Source of the DNA: an uncultured Porphyromonadaceae bacterium
Lineage (GTDB): Bacteria; Bacteroidota; Bacteroidia; Bacteroidales; Muribaculaceae
Direction: 5' to 3'
DNA: 27,178 nucleotides
Assembly (NCBI GenBank): GCA_900547825.1
Contig: URII01000033.1
Span: forward strand, 1 to 27,178
The position numbers were made by a program, and so were the translations under genes. This document shows positions 15,239 to 24,100 of this stretch, piece after piece. Under the pieces are notes generated by a model. It was not told where the DNA came from and ran no database searches. It worked only from the letters and a program-made list of their open reading frames with translations. Position 1 is the first letter of the stretch. Each line of letters begins with the position of its first letter.

Positions 15239-16013
15239 ATTACGTACCGTATTTATAGGCGCAGGGAATGTTGCGTCCTCGCTTGTGCCGGCAATGGCAA
15301 AATTGCCGGAAATTATTCCGGTGGCTTTGGCAAGCCGTACACCTGCACACTCCCGGGAAATAATATCGGCCACAGGGATATCCGATATGGAAGCTGTCGA
15401 TATCTCTGCTATTCCGGAAGATTGCGATTTATATCTGTCTATGCTCAGTGATGATGCCCTGATTGATACTGTAGCGGATTTTCCGGCTGACGGAGCATTA
15501 TGGGTTCATACCTCCGGAAGCCTGCCGGCCGATATTTTCAGTCCGTTAACAAATGATTATGGGGTGCTTTATCCTATGCAGACCTTCTCAAAGGGTAAGA
15601 AACTGGATATGGCTTCGGTACCTTTTTTTATAGAGGGAGCCAATGACGGAGTGACGCAATTGCTGTGGAATATTGCCGGACAACTCTCATGCAATGTCCG
15701 CAAAGCTGATTCAGCAATGCGCCGTCGAATGCATATTGCCGCAGTGTTTGCCTGTAATTTCACCAACTACATGTGGGCCATTGCCGACAGGCTGTTACAG
15801 GCCGACGGCATGGATATAACTATTATGAAGCCATTGGTTGAAGAAACATTGCACAAGACCATGTCGGCTATCGGGCCTGAAGCCGGACAAACCGGCCCGG
15901 CCCGCAGAGGTGACAGCAGAATCATAAACAGCCATATATCGGAACTTTCGGGTGATGAGCGGGATATTTACCGAATCCTTTCAGATAATATAATGAACCA
16001 TTATAATCAATGA
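15225..16013 (+). CDS. DUF2520 / Rossmann-like NAD(P)-binding protein
   Basis: A 262-residue protein with an N-terminal Rossmann fold (TVFIGAGNVASSL, dinucleotide-binding glycines in GAGNVA near residue 11) and a C-terminal helical DUF2520 domain (MRRRMHIAAVFACNFTNYMWA and following). It resembles 6-phosphogluconate dehydrogenase-like or F420-dependent oxidoreductase-like proteins, but the substrate is unknown. I chose ATG 15225 over the in-frame GTG at 15210 because it starts the Rossmann strand at the normal distance. It overlaps the nitroreductase gene by 14 bases and the HAD phosphatase gene by 4 (ATGA). The arrangement DUF2520-HAD-Maf is, to my knowledge, common in Bacteroidetes. Confidence 0.88.
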   Translation: MNKRKLRTVFIGAGNVASSLVPAMAKLPEIIPVALASRTPAHSREIISATGISDMEAVDISAIPEDCDLYLSMLSDDALIDTVADFPADGALWVHTSGSLPADIFSPLTNDYGVLYPMQTFSKGKKLDMASVPFFIEGANDGVTQLLWNIAGQLSCNVRKADSAMRRRMHIAAVFACNFTNYMWAIADRLLQADGMDITIMKPLVEETLHKTMSAIGPEAGQTGPARRGDSRIINSHISELSGDERDIYRILSDNIMNHYNQ

Positions 16014-16534
16014 GCAGAATTTTTACCGAACTCAGCAGCATAAAAGGCGTGGTGTTTGATGTGGACGGAGTGCTTTCTCCATCTACAGTGGCGATTGACC
16101 GGAATGGCGTTCCGTGCCGTATGGTAAATATTAAGGATGGATTTGCCTTACAACTTGCGGTAAAAAAAGGATTGAAGATTGCCATTATATCGGGTGGTAC
16201 AGATGATGCGATAGTGTGCCGTTACAAAGCATTGGGCATAGAGGACATTTATATGGGGGTAGGGGATAAGCTCCCATGTTTGAGTGAATGGCTTAATAAA
16301 GAGAATCTTACCGCCGAAGAGGTGGCATATGTAGGCGATGATATTCCGGATTATCAGCCTATGAAGGCAGTGGGGCTTTCAGTATGTCCGAAGGATGCTG
16401 CCACCGATATAAAGCAGATAGCCCAGTATATATCACCGGTTGACGGAGGATATGGTGTTGCACGCGATTTGCTGGAACAGATACTCAAACGCAAAGGTCT
16501 TTGGCTTGATAATGCCGAGGCTTTCGGATGGTAA
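16010..16534 (+). CDS. KdsC-like HAD phosphatase
   Basis: A 174-residue C0-type HAD phosphatase without a cap domain, like KdsC, which removes phosphate from 3-deoxy-D-manno-octulosonate 8-phosphate in lipopolysaccharide synthesis. HAD motifs: motif I FDVDGVL (nucleophile D17, acid/base D19), motif II ISGG (S61), motif III Lys87, motif IV GDDIPD (D110, D111, D114). Such proteins act as tetramers. The ATG overlaps the previous stop by 4 bases. Kdo synthesis is the best guess, but other sugar phosphates (for instance in nonulosonic acid synthesis) are possible and no kds gene is adjacent. Confidence 0.88.
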   Translation: MSRIFTELSSIKGVVFDVDGVLSPSTVAIDRNGVPCRMVNIKDGFALQLAVKKGLKIAIISGGTDDAIVCRYKALGIEDIYMGVGDKLPCLSEWLNKENLTAEEVAYVGDDIPDYQPMKAVGLSVCPKDAATDIKQIAQYISPVDGGYGVARDLLEQILKRKGLWLDNAEAFGW

Positions 16535-16550
16535 ATAATCAGAAGTTAAA

Positions 16551-17156
16551 ATGCTTGAAAACTATAAGGTAATATTGGCCAGTAATTCACCCCGACGCCG
16601 GGAATTGCTCGGGATGCTGGATATTCCGTTTGAGATTGCCGAAAGCCGGGACATAGAGGAAACGTATCCGGCTGATCTGGATCCGGAAAAAGTTCCTGAA
16701 TTTCTGTCGCGTCTTAAAGCGGAAGCTTATAGTGACAGCATCACCCCAGATAATATACTTATCACAGCCGATACAGTGGTGATATGTGGAAATGAGATTC
16801 TTGGCAAACCGGCGTCGGGAGAAGATGCTGTGGATATGCTTATGAAGCTTTCGGGGCGGTCCCATAAGGTAGTGACCGGGGTATGCGTCACATCTGCCGG
16901 GTATCAGGAGTCATTCAGCACTGTTACCATAGTGGAGTTCGATAGCCTGAGGGCTGATGAGATAGAATATTATGTGAGCCATTATAGCCCTTTGGACAAA
17001 GCCGGTGCTTACGGTATTCAGGAATGGATAGGGGCAGTGGGAGTAAAGGGTATCGATGGAAGTTTCTATAATGTGATGGGGCTGCCGGTAAACCGTTTAT
17101 ACAATGTGTTGCGTAAATTCGACAATGTAGCACGGCCCGTCACCGATAACAGGTGA
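16551..17156 (+). CDS. maf: Maf-type nucleoside triphosphate pyrophosphatase
   Basis: A 201-residue Maf/YhdE-family enzyme that hydrolyses dTTP, UTP or modified nucleotides to monophosphates and pyrophosphate, a house-cleaning role. Family motifs are present: SNSPRRRELL (11-20), the acidic ESRDIEETY region, ITADTVV (71-77, catalytic Asp74), GKPAS and the C-terminal KAGAYGIQEWIGA motif. The YhdE subgroup (dTTP/UTP) is suggested by GAYGIQ. The last 60 bases overlap the 3' end of the convergent ATP-grasp gene, and the tail after LYNVLRKF is about 12 residues longer than the core needs. Confidence 0.93.
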   Translation: MLENYKVILASNSPRRRELLGMLDIPFEIAESRDIEETYPADLDPEKVPEFLSRLKAEAYSDSITPDNILITADTVVICGNEILGKPASGEDAVDMLMKLSGRSHKVVTGVCVTSAGYQESFSTVTIVEFDSLRADEIEYYVSHYSPLDKAGAYGIQEWIGAVGVKGIDGSFYNVMGLPVNRLYNVLRKFDNVARPVTDNR

Positions 17157-18197
17157 CAGCAATTTATGTCTACCCGGATTGAATGATCCGGAAGGGATGA
17201 TCTTCAGTAATCCCTCTTTCCCATGGAAAATTTCATGCTTTTCAAGCAGCAGGGCTGTCACACCCATAGTAATGCGCATATTCAGTTCTACAGCCGGAGC
17301 TATGAGCATCTTGCCTGAATTATTATCCCGGTACACCATCATATCTACTCCGGCCCATCCTGAGTAGAACGACGGAATGATAAGGTTCAGAGCATTATTT
17401 ACAGCATTGCGTATTTCTGAAAGTGTTTTTGCGCCTCCGTCAACCGCATGTGCTATAAACTGCTGTAGTTTTGACTGTGGAGCCATGATGTTGCCGGCAT
17501 ATTCACTTCCCGAAGCCGTATGGAATACCGACAGTCCGCGATAACTTACCGATCCCGCGTTGCAACGGAACAACATTGCGAAATCCACTCTCTTGTCGAG
17601 GCAAGGTTCCGCCATGACAGATCCTTGCCGCCGTATGCTGTCCCCGGCAATTCTCAGTAGCTTGTCGCGTGATATCAGGCGGCTGTCGAACACTCCGCGT
17701 CCGCTGCTTGACCATGGCTGTTTCAGAAAACATTGTTCCGGAACTGTGTCAGCGGTTCTTATTTCCGCTGGAGCCTGATGCAATGGATATTCAGGGATCT
17801 GTTCACGTATAATATTGAACAGAGCGAGCGATGTGCGGCGATGGCTCACCATGCGTAATTTATCAAGAGTGGTTCCGTCAGGCAACTTATCATCGGGAAA
17901 GCCCGCTGACTTATACCTTTGGCGGGCATATCTGCTCCAGCCCCAAGGTTCCGGTGCCCCGTGCACTCCATGCCGGTATAATTTCCCGGGAAGATTGTTC
18001 TCCGTAATGAACCGGTTCACAACAGCCGTATCTATACCGGACGGGAGAATAAGCATGTCATCAGGCTCCGACCACCATAATGGCATACAGCATCCCGCTC
18101 TGGCAATTTTCAGGGCCGGGGCAGGAGGGGTGAAATGGTCACTGCCGTATGCTAAAGCCACATCATTCTCCGGGTTGAACAATCTTACCGCAGGCAT
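17097..18197 (-). CDS. Orphan ATP-grasp-like protein
   Basis: A 366-residue cytosolic protein of a Bacteroidetes family I know only as hypothetical. It begins with RLFNPENDVALAYG, a strong family signature. ATP-grasp features are visible: FLKQPWSSSGRGV (157-169, a Lys159 plus Ser/Gly-rich nucleotide loop), a Glu197 in VMAEPCL, and the metal-binding set GVDMMVY (Asp285) and AVELNMRITMG (Glu304, Asn306, Arg308). ATP-grasp enzymes ligate carboxylates to amines or thiols through acyl-phosphates; the substrate here is unknown. It starts 23 bases after rsgA on the same strand and is likely cotranscribed with it. The 3' end overlaps maf by 60 bases. Confidence 0.75.
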   Translation of the reverse strand: MPAVRLFNPENDVALAYGSDHFTPPAPALKIARAGCCMPLWWSEPDDMLILPSGIDTAVVNRFITENNLPGKLYRHGVHGAPEPWGWSRYARQRYKSAGFPDDKLPDGTTLDKLRMVSHRRTSLALFNIIREQIPEYPLHQAPAEIRTADTVPEQCFLKQPWSSSGRGVFDSRLISRDKLLRIAGDSIRRQGSVMAEPCLDKRVDFAMLFRCNAGSVSYRGLSVFHTASGSEYAGNIMAPQSKLQQFIAHAVDGGAKTLSEIRNAVNNALNLIIPSFYSGWAGVDMMVYRDNNSGKMLIAPAVELNMRITMGVTALLLEKHEIFHGKEGLLKIIPSGSFNPGRHKLLSPVIGDGPCYIVEFTQHIV

Positions 18198-18220
18198 CCG
18201 GAATGAAATTATACGGTCAA

Positions 18221-19165
18221 TTAAAAAGGCTTCCGGTATTTGTCAGGTTTGCAGTCCTCGAGGATGCTCAGATAGGAATTGTAACGCGACTGAGCTATAT
18301 AATGGTGTTCCAACGCGTCGAGCACCGCACATCCCGGCTCATGAGTATGGGTGCAGTTGTTGTAGCGGCAATTGTGCGATGTCCTGAATATCTCAGGGAA
18401 ATAATGAGCCACTTCCTCAGGCTCCATATCCACTGTTCCGAAGCCTTTTACACCGGGAGTGTCTATTATATATCCGGATCCGGAAGGCAACGGAAACATT
18501 TCGGAAAATGTAGTGGTGTGCATTCCGGTGTCATGGATTGATGATATTTCAGCCGTGCGTTGCTCTATTCCGGGTATTATGTCATTGATCAGAGTGGATT
18601 TGCCAACACCGGAATTGCCGGAAAATAATGTTATTTTGCCTCTTATGGCTTCTTTGAGCCTATCTATGCCGAAGCCTGTTTTGGCAGATACTTTCAGCAC
18701 TTCATATCCGATACCGCTGTATAGCGAACTTACAGCATCAAGATATTCCTTATCATCCTCACTGTCCATGAGATCCACTTTGTTAAGCACCAGAATAGCC
18801 GGTACGGAATAAGCTTCCGCCGTAACTAAAAAACGGTCGATGAAAGTGGTGGAGGTTGTGGGGTGGGAGAGTGTGGCTATCAGAGCCACAGCATCGATAT
18901 TGGCTGCAATTATCTGCGACTCTTTCGATAAATTGCTTGATCGTCTTATTATATAGTTTTTACGTGGTGAGATCGCTGTTATGTATGCTGTGCCGGATTC
19001 GTTAGGGACTACCGTTACTCTGTCACCCACGGCGACAGGATTTGTGGTTCTGATCCCCTTGATCCGGAAATTGCCTTTGATTTTGCAGTTGACAGTGCTG
19101 TTTTCACCATCAGGTTGCACAGTGTACCAACTGCCGGTGCTTTTTATTACTAATCCGTTCATCAT
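18221..19165 (-). CDS. rsgA: Ribosome small-subunit-dependent GTPase A
   Basis: A 314-residue circularly permuted GTPase that helps mature the 30S ribosomal subunit. An N-terminal OB-fold (about 1-75) precedes the GTPase, whose motifs run in the permuted order: G4 NKVD (128-131), G5 SAK (160-162), G1 GNSGVGKST (183-191), then G3 DTPGVKGF (235-242). The C-terminal zinc site is C266, C271, H273 and C279. ATG at 19165 or the next codon 19162 are both possible starts. It has its own promoter and precedes the ATP-grasp gene. Divergent with the winged-helix gene. Confidence 0.97.
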   Translation of the reverse strand: MMNGLVIKSTGSWYTVQPDGENSTVNCKIKGNFRIKGIRTTNPVAVGDRVTVVPNESGTAYITAISPRKNYIIRRSSNLSKESQIIAANIDAVALIATLSHPTTSTTFIDRFLVTAEAYSVPAILVLNKVDLMDSEDDKEYLDAVSSLYSGIGYEVLKVSAKTGFGIDRLKEAIRGKITLFSGNSGVGKSTLINDIIPGIEQRTAEISSIHDTGMHTTTFSEMFPLPSGSGYIIDTPGVKGFGTVDMEPEEVAHYFPEIFRTSHNCRYNNCTHTHEPGCAVLDALEHHYIAQSRYNSYLSILEDCKPDKYRKPF

Positions 19166-19183
19166 AATGATATAATAACGCTA

Positions 19184-19215
19184 TAAAGGTAATAATTATA
19201 CTTATAAACATCAAA
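19184..19215 (-). promoter_or_regulatory. rsgA promoter
   Basis: On the minus strand, TTTG (19215-19212), a 20-base spacer and TACCTTTA (19191-19184) resemble the Bacteroidetes consensus, with one mismatch at the last -7 base. It lies 18 bases upstream of the start codon. Confidence 0.55.
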
Positions 19216-19318
19216 ATATATGATTTCTGATGAACTAAATTGTGTAGATATCTTGTTGAGAATCAAATGGATATAATCTCGAAAACTTTTTTTATTAAAA
19301 ATTGTTATAACAGTATGG

Positions 19319-19348
19319 TTGATATGCTGAAAATAATTTCTAACTTTG
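19319..19348 (+). promoter_or_regulatory. Promoter of the winged-helix gene
   Basis: TTG at 19319-19321, a 19-base spacer and TAACTTTG at 19341-19348 are a full match to the Bacteroidetes consensus. The predicted leader is about 65-70 bases and very AT-rich. With the rsgA promoter it makes 19166-19421 a divergent regulatory spacer. Confidence 0.75.
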
Positions 19349-19421
19349 CGACAGGATATGGCAAATTATCAGGTCAAAATTTATATATTTTCTATTATTG
19401 TCTAACAAAAATAAATTAAAA

Positions 19422-19634
19422 ATGAACACTGAAGTAATTGGTTCATGGGCCGGCCTTGTATGGAACGCCCTTAATGAAGGAGATGTTATCGGCACAAAGC
19501 AGATCAAAAAAATGACCAAGCTGAAGGATAAAGAACTCTATGCTGCTTTAGGCTGGCTGGCCAGAGAAAACAAAATAACCTTTGCTGATTCAGAAGATGA
19601 AAAAGAAGTTCTCGTAGCACTTGTGCAGGACTAA
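19422..19634 (+). CDS. Small winged helix-turn-helix protein (DUF2582 type)
   Basis: A 70-residue basic/acidic protein with the pattern of the DUF2582 winged-helix family common in Bacteroidetes: NTEVIGSWAGLVWNALNEG at the start, a helix-turn-helix around IGTKQIKKMTKLKDKELYAALGWLAREN, then a short wing (KITFADSED). The ATG at 19422 is preferred over a longer in-frame TTG at 19398 because it gives the usual family N terminus and follows an A-rich leader. It probably binds DNA, but it lacks any ligand domain and its targets are unknown. It is monocistronic: own promoter, strong terminator 26 bases after the stop. Confidence 0.88.
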   Translation: MNTEVIGSWAGLVWNALNEGDVIGTKQIKKMTKLKDKELYAALGWLARENKITFADSEDEKEVLVALVQD

Positions 19635-19659
19635 TTCACATCTTATAATTTCTGTATAG

Positions 19660-19700
19660 AATAAAGCCGGATTCGCTCATGCGCATAATCCGGCTTTATT
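19660..19700 (+). terminator. Strong intrinsic terminator after the winged-helix gene
   Basis: A 14-base-pair perfect stem (19660-19673 with 19687-19700, core AATAAAGCCGGATT) with a 13-base loop, A-rich on the left and T-rich on the right, so it could work in both directions. Confidence 0.88.
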
Positions 19701-19933
19701 TATAGATTAGCTTACATCAATCCATTGGCTGAGGTAATGAAAATAAGATGGGGGTTATCCAGATAATATTTGCTGAGATCAAAATAGAGTAATTTAACAT
19801 AATATCTATTATGACAAAGCCATATAGGCCTTTTCATATTTGTGCACACGATATGCAGAGACTTATATTTAAATTTGTAGAACCATTATTTTAGGCTCAA
19901 TATTGATTAACGATAACAACCCACTAACAGCAA
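19701..19933 (+). promoter_or_regulatory. Leader region of the RND efflux operon with a candidate -7 element
   Basis: This 233-base AT-rich spacer holds no supportable gene. TAAATTTG at 19870-19877 matches TAnnTTTG and lies 56 bases upstream of the adaptor start; the nearest TTTG upstream (19839-19842) is 27 bases away, too far for a standard -33 element. A metal- or activator-dependent promoter is therefore possible, but no operator is evident. Confidence 0.4.
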
Positions 19934-21082
19934 ATGAGACTATATAGAACGTTCACGCAGATAACTTTATCCGCATTAATTATTTCTGGAATGCTGAGCT
20001 GTTCGCACAGCACATCTGACGAGTCCTCGCATGATCATGGTGAAAAGGCGGCTGAAAAAGCCGAACATTCCGACGATGAAATCATAATTCACGACCATGA
20101 TGCGGAAAAATTAGGTATAGTGGCAAAGGTTATAGCTCCGGAGACATTTCATAACGTAATGCGTGTGTCAGGTGAAGTGCTTCCCGCCACAGGACACCAA
20201 GGAGTTGTTTCTTCTCCCGCATCCGGTATTATAAGGTTGAATAAATCGGTCACTCCGGGTGTAAAGGTCAATGTGGGGACTGTTATAGGACATGTGTCAT
20301 CTAAAAACATATCCGGTGGCGATACCAATGAGGCTGCACGAGTGGCTGTAGAGGCGGCAAAACGGGAACTTGACAGGGCCACACCGTTGCATCAGGACGG
20401 CATAATAACCACAAAAGAATATAATGCGTTGAAATACAACTATGAAGCAGCATTGTCAGCTTATAGTGCGCCTGCTGCTTCGGGCAATGCCGTGTCGCCT
20501 GTTGCCGGAACATTAACCAAGCTGCTTGTCCAGAATGGGGAATTTGTCAATACAGGGCAGCCTATAGCTGAAATATCCAACTCATCGCGGTTGACTCTTA
20601 GGGCTGATGTGCCTCCACGTATGGCTCACCGTCTCTCCTCGGTACAAAGCGCCAACTTGCGTCAGTCAAATGGCGCTCCTGTAATAGTGCTTGCCGAGCA
20701 TGGCGGTCGTCTTGATTCATCTCCGGCACCAATGGCTACATCGCAGGCATATATTCCTGTCTATTTCAGTTTTGAGAATGACGGGCAAGTGGTAAGCGGT
20801 TCCTTTGCTGAGGTGTATCTTATCGGAAGTGACCGTGTGGAGTGTCTTGTTGTACCGCGTAATGCGCTTGTAGAGCAGTTCGGCGAACTCTTTGTGTTTG
20901 TTAAGACCGGAAAGGATGTTTACGAGAAACGTAAGGTTACCGTAGGCGATGATGACGGCATGAACGTGGAAATACTTGAAGGTATAAAAGCCGGTGATGA
21001 GGTAGTAGTGGAAGGAGCCATGTCGGTGCGCCTTAAGGAAATGAGCGGCGCTGTTCCGGAAGGACATAGCCATACTCATTGA
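19934..21082 (+). CDS. RND efflux periplasmic adaptor (CusB/CzcB-like lipoprotein)
   Basis: A 382-residue membrane-fusion protein. A signal sequence ends at MLSC, a plausible lipobox with Cys23. A His/Asp/Glu-rich segment (about 33-56, containing HDHG and HDHD) and a C-terminal HSHTH suggest metal binding. The hairpin and lipoyl half-motifs follow (VVSSPASGII, later SPVAGTLTKLLVQNGEFVNTGQP), then the beta-barrel and membrane-proximal domains (VVPRNALVEQFGELFVFV, GDEVVVEGA). The coiled-coil hairpin is short (about 130-170). It links pump and outer-membrane channel. It heads the operon, 30 bases before the pump gene. Confidence 0.92.
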   Translation: MRLYRTFTQITLSALIISGMLSCSHSTSDESSHDHGEKAAEKAEHSDDEIIIHDHDAEKLGIVAKVIAPETFHNVMRVSGEVLPATGHQGVVSSPASGIIRLNKSVTPGVKVNVGTVIGHVSSKNISGGDTNEAARVAVEAAKRELDRATPLHQDGIITTKEYNALKYNYEAALSAYSAPAASGNAVSPVAGTLTKLLVQNGEFVNTGQPIAEISNSSRLTLRADVPPRMAHRLSSVQSANLRQSNGAPVIVLAEHGGRLDSSPAPMATSQAYIPVYFSFENDGQVVSGSFAEVYLIGSDRVECLVVPRNALVEQFGELFVFVKTGKDVYEKRKVTVGDDDGMNVEILEGIKAGDEVVVEGAMSVRLKEMSGAVPEGHSHTH

Positions 21083-21112
21083 CAATAAACTGTTAAAGAA
21101 TAGATTGTTACG

Positions 21113-24100
21113 ATGCTTAATCGAATATTACATTTTTCGCTTTCCAACCGCATTCTTGTGCTGGTATTATCTGCTGCGCTATTGGTGGCAGGTTGTTTTG
21201 CCTTGATAAATACCGAAGTTGATATATTTCCTGATCTCAACGCTCCTACTGTAACCGTTATGACCGAGGCCCCAGGCTTTGCCCCGGAGGAAGTGGAAAA
21301 AATGGTCACCTACCCTATTGAGTCGGTAATGAATGGAGCTTCAGGGGTACGGCGTGTACGCTCTTCCTCTTCAACAGGCTTCTCCGTGGTGTGGGTGGAA
21401 TTCGACTGGGGAACCGATACATACCACGCACGGCAGACTGTTTCTGAAAAACTGAGTGCGGTAGGCGAATCATTGCCGGATGGAATAGGCTCCCCTACCC
21501 TTGGACCACAGTCGTCAATTCTCGGCGAGATAATGATTATTGGCCTTACAAGTGATTCCATTCCGCTTCCTGAACTCAGAATGACAGCCGAGAGGGTCAT
21601 AAAGCCGCGGCTTCTGGCGCTGGGAGGTGTGGCACAAGTAGCTGTTATGGGAGGTGATGAGGTTGAATACCAAATACTTGTATCTCCGTCGAAACTTAAT
21701 TATTACGGAATAACAATTGATGAACTTATTCAGGCCACAGATAAGTTTAATTCAAATGCCTCGGGAGGAATATTGTATGATTATGGCAATGAATATATAG
21801 TAAAAGCTGATCTGGCCACTACCTCGGTGGAAGATATCGGCTCCACAGTTGTAAAATCGGGGGCTGACGGGGCAATGGTCACACTTGCCGATATAGCAGA
21901 AGTTAAAAAAGGGCCCAAGACTCCGCGTTTAGGTGCCGCCTCGGAGAAAGCCCGTGGTGCTGTGCTGCTTACGGTTACAAAACAGCCCCGGGTGTCGACT
22001 ACCGATCTTACAGAGAAAGTTGAAGAGTCGCTTGTGAGCTTAAAACCCAATCTTCCCCACGGCGTAAAAATCTCTACGGATATTTTCCGGCAAAGCCGGT
22101 TTATAGAGTCCTCCATAGGTAATTTGCAGACCTCTCTTTTTGAAGGAGCCATTTTTGTAGTCATTGTGCTGTTCATATTCCTGATGAATGCACGCACAAC
22201 GATAATATCAGTTGTCGCGCTCCCTCTTTCAATAATAATAACGATACTCATTCTGCACCTTTTAGGGCAAACCATCAATACGATGAGTCTTGGTGGCATA
22301 GCAATAGCTATCGGCTCGCTTGTGGATGATGCAATAGTGGATGTGGAGAATGTGTACAAACGGCTGCGCGAAAACAGGCTTTTACCCGTTTCGGACCGTA
22401 AGCCGGTGTTGCATGTGATTTATGAGGCTTCCAAAGAGGTGCGTTTGCCTATATTCAACTCATCGCTTATTATCATAGCAAGTTTCACGCCTCTGTTCTT
22501 TCTTAACGGAATAGAAGGCCGCATGATGATACCGTTGGGCATTTCATTTATAGTGGCATTGGTTGCATCTACCGTGACGGCCCTTACAGTGACACCTGTG
22601 TTATGCTCTTATCTCCTTTCGGGAAATAAGGCTGATAAGAATGACAGGGAGCCACGTGTAACTCAAAAATTGAAATCGGCATACTCACGCCTGCTGGCAA
22701 AATGCCTTTCGAGGCCTAAACCTGTAATGTGGGGAATCGGAATATTGTTTCTGTCAGCGATGGCGGTATTTTTCACTCTGGGGCGCAGCTTCCTCCCGCC
22801 GTTTAATGAGGGATCTTTCACCATTAACATATCGGCCCTGCCGGGAATATCTCTTGAAGAAAGTGACCGGATAGGAAATATGGCTGAGAAAATGCTTCTT
22901 GAAGTTCCTGAGGTACTTACAGTGGCGCGTAAAACCGGTCGTGCCGAACTTGATGAGCATTCGTTTGGAGCCAATGTTTCGGAACTGGAAGTACCGTATG
23001 AACTGAAGGACCGCTCGCGTCTTGAGCTTACTCACGACATCCGTCAGCGGCTCAATACTCTGCCCGGAGTGAATGTGGAGATCGGCCAGCCTATATCACA
23101 CCGTATAGATGCAATGCTTTCCGGCACACAGGCTCAGATTGCAGTCAAAATATTCGGCGATGATCTGTCGGCACTTCTTCGCAGCGGAAATAAAGTGAAA
23201 GAAATCATGTCGGGAATTGAGGGCGTGGTGGATGTGACTGTGGAGCAACAGGTGGAGCGTCCGCAGATCGATATCCGTCCGCGCCGTCAGATGTTGGCCC
23301 GGTATGGAATTACTCCCGGACAGTTTGCTGATTTTGTCGCTACCGGCCTCGGAGGCAAAGTGGTGTCGAGAGTTTATGAACAGGGTCTCCCCTATGATGT
23401 GACTCTCAAATTCGATGATGTGTCCCACGCTGACATAACTACTCTGGGTGATCTGCCTGTCGACACGTATAATGGAAAAGTGCCGCTTGGCCAGATTGCG
23501 GATATAGTATCTTCATCAGGTCCCAATGTCATAAACCGGGAGAATGTAAGCCGGCGTATTGTTGTATCCGCTAATGTGGAAGGCCGGGATCTCCGCACAG
23601 CAGTAGATGAGATACGTGACAGAATCAATTCGGATGTAAGTCTTCCCGAAGGCTATTATGTGCAGTATAGCGGCCAGTTCGAGAGCGAAGAATCGGCTTC
23701 GCGCACATTAGCCATTACCTCATTGGGTGCTTTGGCAGTGATATTCATGCTCCTGTATTATGAATACCGGAGTGTGCGCCAGGCATTGCTTACACTCATA
23801 AATATGCCGTTGGCTATGATTGGGGGTGTATTCCTGTTGGCCCTGACTTCGGGCGAACTGAACATTCCCGCTATAATCGGTTTCATATCATTGCTTGGTA
23901 TATCTACCCGCAACGGAATGCTTCTGATGTCGCGTTACAACGCATTGCGCAACGAAGGAGTCGCGTTGCGTGAGCGTGTTGTAAAGGGATCGGTTGACCG
24001 GCTTCTCCCCATTGTCATGACTGCGCTGACTTCCGCGTTGGCCCTTATTCCGCTCGCTTTGCGTGGCGACGAACCGGGCAATGAGCTTCAGTCACCGCTG

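Noticed and set aside
17815..18387. Plus-strand frame of 190 codons
   Set aside because: Antisense to the ATP-grasp and rsgA genes, spanning both and their junction, with no recognisable domain.
19751..19795. Tiny ATG frame of 14 codons in the spacer before the RND operon
   Set aside because: Too short, with no conserved pattern or promoter alignment; not supportable as a leader peptide.
21781..22359. Minus-strand frame of 192 codons
   Set aside because: Lies wholly inside the RND pump gene, in antisense, with Ser/Thr-rich content typical of a shadow frame.
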